In this document: positions 43,305 to 54,912 of the stretch, piece after piece
Position numbering within the stretch: position 1 is the first letter of the stretch
Layout: every line of letters starts with the position of its first letter
Assembly (NCBI GenBank): GCA_911728455.2
Contig: OU452223.1
Span: 16,735,802-16,799,801 of the forward strand
Origin: Marthasterias glacialis
Taxonomy: Eukaryota > Echinodermata > Asteroidea > Forcipulatida > Asteriidae
DNA length: 64,000 bases
Direction: 5' to 3'
Position numbers and translations under genes: made by a program
The notes under the pieces: model-generated
Databases searched by the model: none
What the model was told of the DNA's origin: nothing
The model's input: only the letters and a program-made list of their open reading frames with translations

Positions 43305-46300
43305 GTGATGTATTTAAACTCAAAATCATTCCTTTGTTAAATGCAAAAAAAAGAAGACCTAACTTATTTATTGATTATCGATAAGTTAACTTTAAGGCAT
43401 GGGATGGGCATACATTTTTCAAATATTATATTTAGAATTTAGAAATGATGGTATTTTGAAGAATAGTTCTTAAGCTACATTTTAAGCCATAAATTAGCCC
43501 TGTCGAGTCTTGCAGTGCGGAGAAAACAAACAACTTTGTAACCGTATAACTAAAAATGAAAATCATTAAATTTAGACATTTTACACTACAGTACAGGTTA
43601 CACATAATTATATAGGCATTTTTTCATGACTGTCACTAGCTTAGGGACTCAATTTTGATCTCAGCTGTATGGATCATGACTTAAAATGCCTAAAACTTGC
43701 ATTAAATAAAGATGCATCAAGAGAAAGTACAGTTAAATTTTGATTTTATAATATAATTATTTTGGTTGGTTATGAAAACCCAAGTAAGTAGCCAACATTA
43801 ATATAAGATATTAAATTACCGGGTATTTGTCCACATACTAGTGTAGTAGTACTAGCTGACAGTACTACAGTCGTGACAGTCTACACTCTCACCACGCAGT
43901 TGATGCATTCCGCGATCGATTCTCTGGTCCCTTTTTACAACTTTTTATTCCTCCCATGAGGAATGACAAACCATGACGTATAGGAATTGCCAATGTAATT
44001 CAATTTCGGCCACTTCTGTCAGACTGGTGACCAGATTTGTCCGATTTTTATCACTTTTAAAAATCATAACACACATTCTAAGAGTAAGAGCACGGATTTC
44101 ATCTTCTTGTGTAATGAATCAATTTAGAACACTCTAAACTCCATCGAGAACATATTTAGCAGAAAAGGAGGGTTAAGATTATCGCCACTACCACAAAAGA
44201 ATAATCTTCTTTTATTGCTAACAATTCCTACATAAAAGACTACTAAATAAAGGGATAGTATGACCTTTTCTTTTTCTGATTTGTGGCTTTCAAGGATTTT
44301 GTTTTTTGGGAAATAAAGTTTAAAATTCATTAATGGTCAGATTCCCATCTTGTGAATACAAAGTCACAACGACAATGTTGGCACAGAACCACACTCTCAA
44401 ATAAAACATTTTTCAAGGTAAAATGTCTAAGTCCCCCAAAAACAGTAAACTGTGCATGTTCATGTTGTACACCGTCTTTAAATTAACTTTAACACTTAAA
44501 TAATAAATGTTTTCATTTTCAGTTCCAACATGGACTCCATTCTTTGTGCAAGTACGGGGAATGAAATCAGTTAACACACGTGTAAAACGACCCATGCACA
44601 TCACAAGGGCTAAATTAATGGAACTCACCAAGTACAAAAAGCCCAAAGATATGCGGTTAATGGCAGAACAATGTGCCATGCGTTATAAAGGAGAGAGGAT
44701 AAAAGAGGTAATGTTGGGTTTTCCCCCATAATATTTAATATTGATATGTTGCGATAATCGTAACCGTCGATCTTCCTGACAACTGTGGGGAGGATCAAGG
44801 GTTGTCGCAACTAAAACACAACTTGACACCCAATAATGCCCATTTCGTAGTACTGGAAAAAAAGGAAATGATCAATAAACCAGCCAAAAATGACATACAT
44901 TACATGCACACTGTATTGTGGCTGGTATTCAATTTTTGCTAAGCAAATCCTTCCTTGCTTAACAAACTTGTAAACACTTGTAAATTTTTTCTCTTCAAGT
45001 TAGCCCTGGTTGTAACTCAGCTGTACTCTGTATGTACCTCTGATTGGTTCATTCATAAAATAGCAACATATTGATCTTACACAGACATTAATGGTTCTAT
45101 AATAATATATTTTGAAACTGCTATCTGCTGAAAACACATGTGTGCCGATCTCCTCGCTTTTGTATTTCTATAATTGTGTATTGATTTTCTAAAATTGCTT
45201 GAAAACTTTTGCAGGACAATCCGGTACAGACATTCATGGCCAACCAATGCAGAGAGCAGTTGACCAACCAACCTTTCATCGCTGTCTTCAACAGGGAGGG
45301 ACTGGGCATGGATGAATTGGCTCTACTAAAGAGAAGGCTGAAGAAGGCAAATATTACAATCAAGTTGTACGGGAACAGCGTGACCAGAGAGGCATTTCTT
45401 GGCACCAAACTTGAAAACATGATGCCCTTGTTCGTTGGGGAGAACATCTATGCAGTGGGTGATAAGCCAGCAGTGAAGGAGTTGCTCAAAGTGACAAAGA
45501 AGATGACCAAACTACAACTACTTGGTAAGAGTGGGTCGTCTGAAGATTGAGAAATCTTCAGAACATGCTTATAGCTCAAGATGGTTCCATAAGTTTTAGG
45601 CCTATTCATGAGCCAATTCACCCAACATCATCACAATAATCTTGGTTGTGCCATTTTGGGAGTCAATGTCCTTGTGTCCTATAGACTAATCCGAGCAGCT
45701 TGTTCATGGACGTTTACACAACTGCAACTATGGCCGCCATTTCTCCATGCTGTTGGTACATATGCTCGTTTACGCGTGTTTCGTGTCACGTGCGCGGGAG
45801 GAGGCCATGGCTGCGATGGTGTAAAACACCATAAACGAGCTCTGCTCGGATTGGTGTATACAGTGTAGTGCTTACCTGTTGACGCCTAAAATGGAGAACA
45901 TGGCACAGTCACCATGTGTGACATGCGCGCAAGGGGTCAATAGATAGTTTCTGATGGACGCCATCTTTATGGGCAGCTTGGGTTTTGGCTTTGAGCTACG
46001 TCAAGCATTCAAACTTTTCTTTGCAGCCGAGTGATACAGACCAATCTTGCAGGGAATTTGATAAAACTGCGTGCAGAATGCAGTGTTTAGGCGTAACACA
46101 TAGTTACATTAAAAAAATGATTGATTTGCCCGTAAGGATGGCTGACTTTACACTTTGTGACGCCAAGTGGGAACTATGTATGCTTGTTTTTTTCCAGGCA
46201 AAATCCATGTTATTTTAAGTTGCTGTTGCAATAGTAAGACTCAATGCCAAAGAAAACTTTCATCGAAATATTGCTAACCCAGTGCTGTTCTTGTCATTTG

Positions 46301-46514
46301 TATTCAAGGTGGACTGGTTGATAACAGACTGATGTCAGCCAAACAGATGACAGATTATTCCAAGTTACCAGACGTTGGGACACTGCAAGGGCAGCTTGCT
46401 GGCATTCTTAGCCAATCCGTGGGCTCCACGTATAACTTACTCCAGAGGAATCAGGAGGCCCTGGTGGCCAACCTTGGACAGTGGCTGAAACAGAGAGAGG
46501 GGACCAGCGTATGA
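43265..46514 (+). CDS. MRPL10: Mitochondrial large ribosomal subunit protein uL10m
   Basis: Complete gene: exons 43265-43304, 44523-44707, 45215-45524 and 46309-46514 join in frame (741 nt, 246 residues; human MRPL10 has 261). All introns are GT/AG. The protein has a short Arg-containing N-terminus, as expected of a matrix-targeted protein, then VKRPMHITRAKLMELTKY, the uL10 fold with QPFIAVFNREGLG, LKKANITIKLYGNSVTREAF and MMPLFVGENIYAVGD, and a C-terminal DYSKLPDVGTLQGQLAGILS. Human counterparts of the last two are NLLPLFVGHNMLLV and NYSKLPSLPLVQGELVGGL. uL10m anchors bL12m copies on the mitoribosomal stalk, which recruits translation factors. It is divergent to DAGL and convergent with the SOCS gene. 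Confidence 0.95.
44523..44707 (+). CDS. MRPL10: MRPL10 coding exon 2
   Basis: 185 nt between TTTTCATTTTCAG| and GAG|GTAATG. It encodes PTWTPFFVQVRGMKSVNTRV and on to MRYKGERIKE, ending in phase 0. Confidence 0.93.
45215..45524 (+). CDS. MRPL10: MRPL10 coding exon 3
   Basis: 310 nt between CTTTTGCAG| and CTTG|GTAAGA. It encodes the central uL10 domain from DNPVQTFMANQCREQL to KMTKLQLL, ending one base into a Gly codon. Confidence 0.95.
45684..45862. mobile_element. Fold-back MITE, AATCCGAGCAGCT family, copy 2, in MRPL10 intron 3
   Basis: TATAGACTAATCCGAGCAGC pairs with GCTCTGCTCGGATTGGTGTA. Inner ATGGACGTTTACACAACTGC pairs loosely with GTGTAAAACACCATAAACGA. It is the same family as 30966-31137. 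Confidence 0.75.
46309..46514 (+). CDS. MRPL10: MRPL10 terminal exon
   Basis: 206 nt after acceptor TTGTATTCAAG|. It completes Gly and encodes GLVDNRLMSAKQMTDYSKLP through WLKQREGTSV, with stop TGA at 46512-46514. Confidence 0.95.
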
Positions 46515-46740
46515 CCTTGAGAATAGACGAGTTTAGGAATTTGTTGAAAAGAGACTAGCAAAATGACCTTTGGAGGAGAGATTTGTGTTGGATTTCATTC
46601 AGAGATGACCTTTTATGTGGAGCAACTGGTCGTTGAACTTCTTAAGATGTGGAAACATGACTCGGTGCCAGTAGATCTTTTTACTCTTCTTTTATTTATA
46701 TCTTTGCAATGACTATACACTTTCATGGTGAATGCTGTGA

Positions 46741-46746
46741 AATAAA
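46741..46746 (+). terminator. Polyadenylation signal of MRPL10
   Basis: AATAAA 227 bp after the stop codon, followed by a T/G-rich stretch (TGCTTGTTTGCATTTT) suitable as a downstream element. It implies a 3' UTR of about 240-250 nt. Confidence 0.75.
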
Positions 46747-47027
46747 AGCAAATTTTTTAAATGCTTGTTTGCATTTTCAGTTGACACCCAGGATATACAA
46801 GTAAGAAAACAAATAATGTACAAGCAAAGGAAAATATATGTCATTATTGGAAAAAGCGAATTTTGTAATTTTTACAGATTATTTGATATTGGGTTGAGAG
46901 TTAATTCCGATATGCTATGGAGTAAATATTTCAACTATTTAACAATTAGCGATAAATGAATAAACCATCCACATGAAGTCATGCTAACCCTCCTACTGTC
47001 TGACCATTCAATACCCCCCCCACTATC

Positions 47028-47250
47028 AGGCCTGATACTTCACTCTTGTAAGGTTTTTCCTTGGTGAAGGGCACCTCTATGAGGGAAAGTTATCTTTCTA
47101 TTGGAACATTTCAAGGGGCACCGGGACAATGGCCAGGCGCACCGGGGCAATGGCCAGGGGCACCGGGGCAATGGCCAGGGGCACCAGGGCAATGGCCAGG
47201 GGCACCGAGGCAATGGTCAGGGGCATGGGTCCCAAGTCTCAGGCCTGCAA
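47028..47250 (+). mobile_element. GGCA-core element with a small internal array
   Basis: ATCAGGCCTGATACTTCACT opens, GAAGGGCACCTCTATGAGGG and GGAACATTTCAAGGGGCACC follow, and CAAGTCTCAGGCCTGC closes. The core is present as about five 21-bp units (47115-47227) of type GGGGCAATGGCCAGGGGCACC, with GGCC in place of the GACC seen elsewhere. Confidence 0.85.
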
Positions 47251-47585
47251 AATGTTTTTGACTGATTGAAAAACTATGCAATGTGATCTTATGTGCTTCA
47301 TGCGTGTACACAAATAGTTCAGTGCAACTCTGTACTCTATTGTGCCACTAATACACAACCCTTACAGTTAAATGGTTTCAAATGGTTGGTCAACTCGCTG
47401 AAAAAATGTTTCGGAGAGTAGAAGAGTTTTAATATCACGGTTGTACTTGCTCTACATTAGTAGTGCAGAACAATCCATCAACTGTGACTCAGTTTGGAGG
47501 AAGTTTGCATCTTATACACTTGACAACATGTAATTTGCTCTGTGTAACAAAGTCTGGTGTTCTTAAAGATATGACATTGTTTTAA

Positions 47586-47731
47586 GGGGAGACTTTTGGA
47601 GACACTAGGTGGCAGCAGACTTACTAGGTAAACCTATTGCTCTTGGAAGTGTGCGCACGCTCAGAGCCACGTGTGCAGTGAAAATTTACCTGGTAAGTCT
47701 GCTGCCACCTATCGTTCCAAAGTCTCTCATT
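47586..47731. mobile_element. Fold-back MITE, GGGAGACTTTTGAGAC family, copy 2
   Basis: GGGGAGACTTTTGGAGACAC at the left pairs with CCAAAGTCTCTC at the right. GGTGGCAGCAGACTTACTAG pairs with TGGTAAGTCTGCTGCCACC. The interior is unrelated to copy 1. Confidence 0.82.
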
Positions 47732-47884
47732 AGGACAAGCTGTGAATGCAACAGGGTCGTGAATCGTACCTCGCACTGATGACAAACAATGATCAAGAGT
47801 TGATTTAACAACCAAACTTGGGTATCTTACAAAATATATATGGTCTGGCAAACTTATTTCCTTTTCTATCAAGCAGTCTTTGAT

Positions 47885-48048
47885 AGTCTCACCCATGTTG
47901 CAAGTAAGGGCAAGGCATTTTTGTCCCTTAGTACAGGGCACCTCCGTGGGGGAAATTTCAATTTCTGCTGGCACATTTTAGAGCCATCAAGACAAATATG
48001 GCCATATCCATGGAGGCAATGGTTGCCTTTGTATCAGGTCTGAGTAAG
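47885..48048 (+). mobile_element. GGCA-core element, diverged copy
   Basis: AAGTAAGGGCAAGGCATTTT, CAGGGCACCTCCGTGGGGGA, TTTCTGCTGGCACATTTTAG and CCATGGAGGCAATGGTTGCC, ending TATCAGGTCTGAG. Confidence 0.7.
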
Positions 48049-48393
48049 TAAATTCTTTTTGGCTTTACAAGCCAAATAAAGATGTCAAAACGTTTTAACG
48101 GAAAATGGAAGACTGTAAGCCAACAGAAATCTAAAAGCAGGTGAATAACAATTAAAGAAATAAGAAACTTCATTAACTAAATACAACAATATATACAGTT
48201 ATTGAACTTAATTTTTAACGCAGAATTCGTTGTAATAATATTTAAACAAAATATTGCTATATGTTTACATCATTGCAATTAAACTTGTCACACTTTGTGT
48301 TTTAAATATAAATTCATCATCTGGATATATCTTCTTTGATTATTTTGACTCGATACGGAAATTGATGTGACCTTGAAGAACATGGTTTTAAAG

Positions 48394-48600
48394 GTGGACT
48401 GTCGTAATGATAGCAAGCCTGTGGCTGACATGCACGTGCACGCTGACCGTCACATCACAATATGATAATGACGGCACCCTTTGTGAAAATTGTGACGCCC
48501 ATCATTATCATATTGTGATGTGAAAGCCAGCGTGTGCTAGCAGTAACTGGGTTTAGAGTTCATAGTTCCCTGCTATGATCATGATGACAGTCCCCCTTCA
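48394..48600. mobile_element. Fold-back MITE, about 205 bp
   Basis: CACATCACAATATGATAATG pairs with CATTATCATATTGTGATGTG. Outer GGTGGACTGTCGTAATGATA pairs loosely with ATCATGATGACAGTCCCCCT. Confidence 0.8.
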
Positions 48601-48606
48601 AGCCGT

Positions 48607-48780
48607 CATGGGCCCTTTTTGAAACCACAGCTTGGCTTCAGCTTTGGCTTTGTCAGCATTGTCAATCACTTTAAAAATGTAAGCTTCACTTCAAGGCTTC
48701 AAATAGGTGGACAGAGCCAGAGCCCAAGCCGGAGCCACAGCCAGAGCCTGAGTCGGAGCTGAAGCTTGAAAAAGGGCCAC
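48607..48780. repeat. Imperfect inverted repeat
   Basis: GGGCCCTTTTTGAAACCACA and CTTGGCTTCAGCTTTGGCTT pair with AGCCGGAGCC...GAGCTGAAGCTTGAAAAAGG and GCC. It directly follows the preceding MITE. Confidence 0.6.
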
Positions 48781-51144
48781 AGAAACCAACTCCAATGTTG
48801 CAACCATGAAACTCCTCACACTGCACAACTGCATTGATTCAAGTGTTCATATCCAGCTTGCTGTTATCTTGTAACACGAGTGTCATTTAAGAGAAAATAT
48901 CAAACACAAATTTAGTAAGAGATTCTTTCTCTATCTATACCTTAATCATTTTATAATTTTTTTTTTAAAAATATTTGGCCACGTTCAATCAAGTTTCTTG
49001 CAAAGAAAATTGTTTGTTTTTAAACAAATTTTTGACATGATTTCTTTTATAAACAATATAAAACCTGTGAGTTAATATTATTTTGTTTTTACAAACCTAA
49101 TAAATTTGTGTTCAATCTGCAAAAATTCGCATAGATATCTTTTTCCTATGTGGACACCAATCTGTTCATTAAACAAAGCTTACTAAAATTGTAACCTTAT
49201 CTCACACAATTAAATTTTAAACATTTCACACGAGACTCAAATATTTGCAGCCAACCACAACGTATATCTACATTTGAATTTTTTTTTTTCCTTTTTTTTT
49301 TTTTTTTTTTTTACAAAGATTTACTTCAGAACATTTGGTCATGTTTATTTATATGTCTACATCTACACAGGAAGGTCAATACTTCAATTTACAGGAAATA
49401 AGAATCCTGTCTTTTGGTCGGTGTCCACTGCACTTTGATTCCACTTTGAACAGTCATGTTTCCCTTTCATGTTTCCCTGCATAGAAGCGTACGACTGTTT
49501 TTTTTTTTTTTTTTATCAACACAAGACGAGTGAATGTGCAATCAGGATGTTACACTGTACATTATAAATGATACAACGCATGAATGCTACAAACACACAA
49601 CCCAATCCCAACCCTCATATCCATCGAACTTCAACAGCATGTTTCACAGTTCAAAACGACCGGGTTATGATCAGATTTGTTGGGTTATGATCAAATCTGT
49701 TTAAACTTTAGGTGTACATCAAAATCAAAACAAACAGACCTGATGCAGTTGGTTTTCCTTTTGGTTTGCAATTTTAGTTGCCATCAATAGGTTTGGCTTG
49801 TTTAATGCATAAGACATCACATCTGTCATTACATTGTGAGCAACCATGTAACATGGCTCAAATTTGGAGGGAGAATCCACAAGACCTCCGGGCTTGTACC
49901 TCAGATTTTTTTCACTTGACCAGAAATTGTTGTACACAGTTTAACGCGTGAACTGTTTTTATTTGAACAAGCACCAAGAGAGCATTGATCTCATTTTTCT
50001 TATGCGTAAGTTTACTTTGATAATCTACTGAATTGAAAGATATTTATCAGACTTAAGTCAACACTTGAACATAATTTGTTGTCCTTCAAATTAGAGACAT
50101 TATACAGTAAACTGAAAAAAAACACCACAAGACCAGTCATGAGCCGTCTTGAGTTTACTGGCTTGAAGCTACTTCTCGAGTTGACGGGCATAAAGCTTAA
50201 AACCACTGGCCTCCAGGAGCCTGCGGTCCAGTGTCAGTCTCAAGCCCAGATGTATTACTTTGTAATTGGAAAAAAAGAAAGAAAAAAAGGAGGAAATGGC
50301 CAAGCTCACAAAACCCTCAATGGCACATTTATATTTGTAAAAAGAGGAAACCAACTGATCAGCTGAAAAGTGTCACGCCTGTGTGTGTAAAATATGTTGA
50401 AATTTAGCCCTTTAAAAAACAAAAATCTTTTGGCAAATAATGACCATATGGCGAGTAATGATTATTTGGCAAATAGCTAATGGCTATCCTGTCTGTAAGT
50501 ATGAAGTTGTTCCACTGTAAGCCACGTCCATTTCAAACAAACTGGCTCCAACGATTGCCAAAAGAAAATGCTTTGAGTCAGTGTCTCTTTGAGGAATTTT
50601 GTTGGATAAGCTACTTTGTGGACTTGTCTGTCAGATAAATTTGCTTGCAAGCACCCAAGGTTTCCTTCAGTTTCAGTTACAATAAATGCCTTTGAATGAT
50701 GAAATGAGTGATTGGGAGTATAAATTTACACACAATCATACACTGGTTTGGGAGCCGAAAGAAGCAAAAAACTTGTTTTAACCCTAACTCCCCAGAGTGC
50801 TTTCCTAGGATCCTTCCCCACTGTAACAAATTCCAACACCATATGGGTAACTCGACACCCAAACTGTGGTACTTTAATTATGGTGGTATGCCTGAACCCA
50901 AGTAAAGCATGATCAGTTTACTCATGCAGTCCCCAGTCCAACACAGTCCAACAAAAACCTGCTGTTAGAGTTTGATTGAATAGGGACTGTTAGGGTTAAA
51001 CATTGAATCCATGCACACAAAACAAAAACCTCATGCTGCTTGAGACACCAGCATCAAATTTTCCCACCAAAACTCATACCTCTTTAGCCAACAAACTAAG
51101 ATCTCTTACTAATGTGCACGTCTGATCCTCGGGTATGTACAATG

Positions 51145-51935
51145 TACTCTCGGGCTTGATATTTTGTTCTTTTAAGGGCAAGGCAGTTGTTGATGCATTA
51201 TTCATGAATTCAAATGATGTGATGATGACAATGCCGTTTTCATGAATGGCTTTCGTGAGGGAGACAAAAGTCCATGAGAAATTACTCTATTTTAGGCTTT
51301 CGACAGAATCTAAAATGCAAGTAATTGTTATTTATGTAAATATTAAGAACATTTCTTTGATATATGATGGTAAAAGCTCATGTTTTTAGCTGTTTTTCTA
51401 GATCTTAAAGAAGGGCACCTCTATGCTGGAAATTTTAATTTCTACTGAAACACTTCAAGGGGCATTGAGGCAATGACCAGGGGCACCGAGGCAATGACCA
51501 GGGGCACCGAGGCAATGACCAGGGGAACCGAGGCAATGACCAGGGGCATGGAGGCAATGACCAGGGGCACCGAGGCAATGACCAGGGGCACCGAGGCAAT
51601 GACCAGGGGAACCGAGGCAATGACCAGGGGCATGGAGGCAATGACCAGGGGCACCGAGGCAATGACCAGGGGCACCGAGGCAATGACCAGGGGAACCGAG
51701 GCAATGACCAGGGGCATGGAGGCAATGACCAGGGGCATGGAGGCAATGACCAGGGGCACCGAGGCAATGACCAGGGGAACCGAGGCAATGACCAGGGGCA
51801 TGGAGGCAATGACCAGGGGCATGGAGGCAATGACCAGGGGAACCGAGGCAATGACCAGGGGCACCGAGGCAATGACCAGGGGCATGGAGGCAATTGCCTC
51901 TATTATCTCTCTAAAGTGTCAGGCCTGTACTCCAT
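51145..51935 (+). mobile_element. GGCA-core element with an internal array and a possible insertion
   Basis: The 5' piece (GCTTGATATTTTGTTCTTTT, AAGGGCAAGGCAGTTG) ends near 51190. About 210 bp of unrelated AT-rich sequence follows. The family resumes at about 51405 with AAAGAAGGGCACCTCTATGC and ACACTTCAAGGGGCATTGAG, then the array. The 3' edge is AATTGCCTCTATTATCTC and GTCAGGCCTG. Confidence 0.75.
51459..51894 (+). repeat. 21-bp minisatellite, about 21 units, with an 84-bp higher-order pattern
   Basis: Units GGCAATGACCAGGGGCACCG (plus A) occur with three variants: CACCG, AACCG and CATGG. The first part repeats the four-unit order CACCG-CACCG-AACCG-CATGG three times exactly, then becomes irregular. 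Open frames in both strands (to 166 aa) are by-products of the 21-bp unit. Confidence 0.96.
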
Positions 51936-52007
51936 ACCTATTGCAGAAGCATCTACACTGTCCAAAATATTGACGGTCAAATGACAAGGAAAAACTGTAC
52001 TGTCCTC

Positions 52008-52113
52008 GCACACGTACATTTATGAATCGTTGTGTCCTTATCATGCGAGGACAGGAAAAACTGTACTGTCCTCACATGACAAAGACACAACGATTCATAA
52101 ATGTACGTGTACC
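52008..52113. repeat. Inverted repeat enclosing a direct repeat
   Basis: Arms ACACGTACATTTATGAATCG (TTGTGTC) and ACAACGATTCATAAATGTAC (GTGT) pair. AGGAAAAACTGTACTGTCCT occurs twice, at about 51987 and 52053, once outside and once inside the hairpin. Confidence 0.8.
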
Positions 52114-54589
52114 TTGGAATGGTGAAACCAAAGGTAATGCAGTGCCTGAAAGAGCTCCTTTGTTTTGACATCTACAAAACACAAACAATTACTAAAGAAC
52201 CATAATTCATTGTGGTCAATTCATATAGGCACACACAGTTAAACCAAAGGCACAAGTGATGTTCACAGACAAGTTATACTTTACCAATAAACAAGGGAAG
52301 CCCCTCCCCCCACCCCCAAAGAAAAAAAATTGTTAAGTAAAAACAAAATAAAACTAACTAAATAAAAGAATAGTGATAATAATAATACTGACTACAAGAA
52401 AAAACAAACTCGGTTTGATACAATGACATCTGCAGTCCATCCTTCTGTGATCTGTAAATCAAGACTGGTTTCGATAAATGGAGGAAATGAGCTCCATCCC
52501 GTGATATTGCGCCATGTTCTGTTTAAGAGAAACTTCTTTAATTTTTTCCCCCCCTCTGATATTTTTTTGAAAGAAACTTTTCAAAAATAGAAATTGACCA
52601 CTGGAATCACATCATGAAATTTTGCATCTCTGTAAAAAATTAATTGAATTATTGAATTAATACATTTCTTGTAATGCTGAACAACCAATGCTATATAGGT
52701 TATGTATAAAAAAACAAAACATCATAATAAATGCTACATGTACCTTATGCATCCTGTAATAGAGTACATGAACTTGTTTACAGATCTTCATACACATAGA
52801 AGACATTTATGTGTATCAAAACGTAGTAATATTTACAATATATCATGACAGTAACATTGGATCTCAGTGTAAATTCATTTACCCCCAGCAGCTTTTAGTT
52901 TTGTTGCCGATAGAGGAAATATTCTGTATATGATCGAAGGTGGTTAACAGTTCAGCTTAAATTTCAGATAAATATACAGTGCAGAATAGTATTAGAATAT
53001 TGGGGTTAGTTAAAGTGTACGATTTTGTTATCTTCCCATGTTGACCACTTTGCTCTGAGATTCACAAAGTTTTCCTGAGCCCACTTGCAGGATCAATTTG
53101 GGAAAACATGTTTTTTTTCTTTTTTTTTCTTTTTTAGAATACAGTTGTCAAAATGAAACCATGTCTAAACCAAGTAAAGACAACACACGTTTTCTTTAAA
53201 ATGCACCGGGATTTATTTTTCTTTTCCCCCCCACAAAAATGTAGTTTTTGTTCACGGTGAATCGGCCGGACCATTGACAGTAAGCCACGGCCATTAATTG
53301 GCCATGGTATGCTGGTACCACAAACAAAACTTTCCGTGTGTGTTACCACATTAACCGGCTTCATCCAACGGACATTAAAAAAAAGGTATTCAACAGCCCG
53401 CCGCAACTGTGTCCATGAAAATTGTGCGTGTATGCATGCCATCCGTGGTTATTCAGTGGTTGTACCAAGGTACGTTGGAACCACAGTTTAAAAATGTTTT
53501 TGGAATATGGTCGATACTTTCAAACTTTATTTTAACCTACATGTATTGTATAACCTGGTTGTAGTTTAGTGTACTGAAAAAACTGGGAAACAAACCCCCC
53601 ACCCCAACCCATCTTAAATGAAAACTGTCATTGTATCCAACTTCCTCTTCTGGAGCACTAACAGGTCAAATCTAAATTCATAACAAAAAGCATAAACTCA
53701 ATAGCATAAGCTGTAACATATCAAATTCATACTACAAAACTTGAATTAAGTACATTTCATCTTAATATGTGTTCATCTTATGCAAGTTTAAAACAGCGGC
53801 TGGATGACACACAGTTACAAATCACATCGCTGCAGTCATGTGAATTGGCGTGGCATATTCAAATTAGCTCATTTACATGTAGGTGTGGCACTAAAAATAT
53901 CGACCAGGATACAGGGAAAGCAACAGGCCACACCTTCAGGCCATAGACTGTGCAAGTCTCATGGTAAATCGCATGTTGTGACCTGTTTTGTTGACCTCAC
54001 AAGTTGAAGTACTGTACGTGGGAATCAAGGACTCCCCAAAATGTTTTAATACGTCCAAGACTTGCATGGTCTATTGTTAACAATGCTTGATAATCTTGTC
54101 TAAAATATAACAAATTTTTCACTAAAGTCTTACGGGTACACTACGTAATTATCTCTTTTGGAAGAAGTTTGCCTCAGAAAAGAGAACGTTGATTTGTTTT
54201 TTGATCATTTTGGCTTGTGTACTGTAAGCCTTCATCAGGTGACAATAATCTTGATGAAGGAGTCAAGTTTTACTCCTACTTCATTTGTAAAGAACTATTC
54301 CAGGTATTCCTGTAGCTGCTGTTTTGTTATTTTAATGATTTAAATTTGAGATGAGAGCTTTAAGCCTTTTTCAATTAATTAGGGACCTAAACAGGTCGGG
54401 TCAGCCATGCTCATTGAAGGTTGCAAAAGGTAACACACTCAAAATCATACATATTCAAAAGCTTTAGGCATAGTGCAAAATAAACCTTTGTTCTGGATGG
54501 TGTATCATGTTGCTTCAGCAAGCTGTCATTACATTTTTGTTGTTGCGCTTAGCAAGGTGACTGTGAAATACTTGCAGAGGGGTTAAAGG

Positions 54590-54912
54590 TCAATGAAGAA
54601 TGTCCTCTTGAGTGTAATACTGTGCCTCCTTGAGATAGTCTTTCAATCGTTTCGGCAACGGTAAACTGTCAATGTGGTCGAGGCGAACGTGACGGCGGAT
54701 CACAAAGCGACACATGTGCTGCATGGAGCGCGACTTCTGGAACCGTGAGATGGGGTAGAGAAGCTGTACGGCTGCGGGTGGGAACCCGGGGTTCCGCGGG
54801 CGGAGGAAGTAGAGGACACGCCCGCTGCGGGAGTGGCGCATTGCTTCCTCCACAAACTCGACAATGGAGGCACTGCCGTGGCTGCAGGGTTGCGACCAGA
54901 AACTGAACTTTC
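54590..54912 (-). CDS. SOCS7: SOCS6/7 terminal exon: SH2 second half and SOCS box
   Basis: 323 nt after acceptor CCATCTTAAAG|GAAAG. It encodes KFSFWSQPCSHGSASIVEFV, GRVLYFLRPRNPGFPP, VQLLYPISRFQKSRSMQHMC, RFVIRRHVRLDHIDSLPLPK and a C-terminus ending QEDILH. The stop is at 54592-54590. The acceptor is A/C-rich just before AG, but phase and homology fix it. Confidence 0.95.

Larger units (their letters stand above)
46747..54589. other. Convergent intergenic region between MRPL10 and the SOCS gene
   Basis: No gene recognised. 46980-48780 and 51145-52115 are mostly repeats, listed separately. 48800-51140 and 52120-54589 look like unique AT-rich sequence. The upper part is probably the 3' UTR of the SOCS gene; a minus-strand AATAAA at 53531-53526, about 1.06 kb past its stop, is one candidate end. 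Long T tracts lie at about 49278-49312 and 49498-49514. Confidence 0.6.

Noticed and set aside
51435-51973. Open frames of 147-166 codons in the second 21-bp array
   Set aside because: Same cause as the larger array: the unit length is divisible by three and lacks stops.
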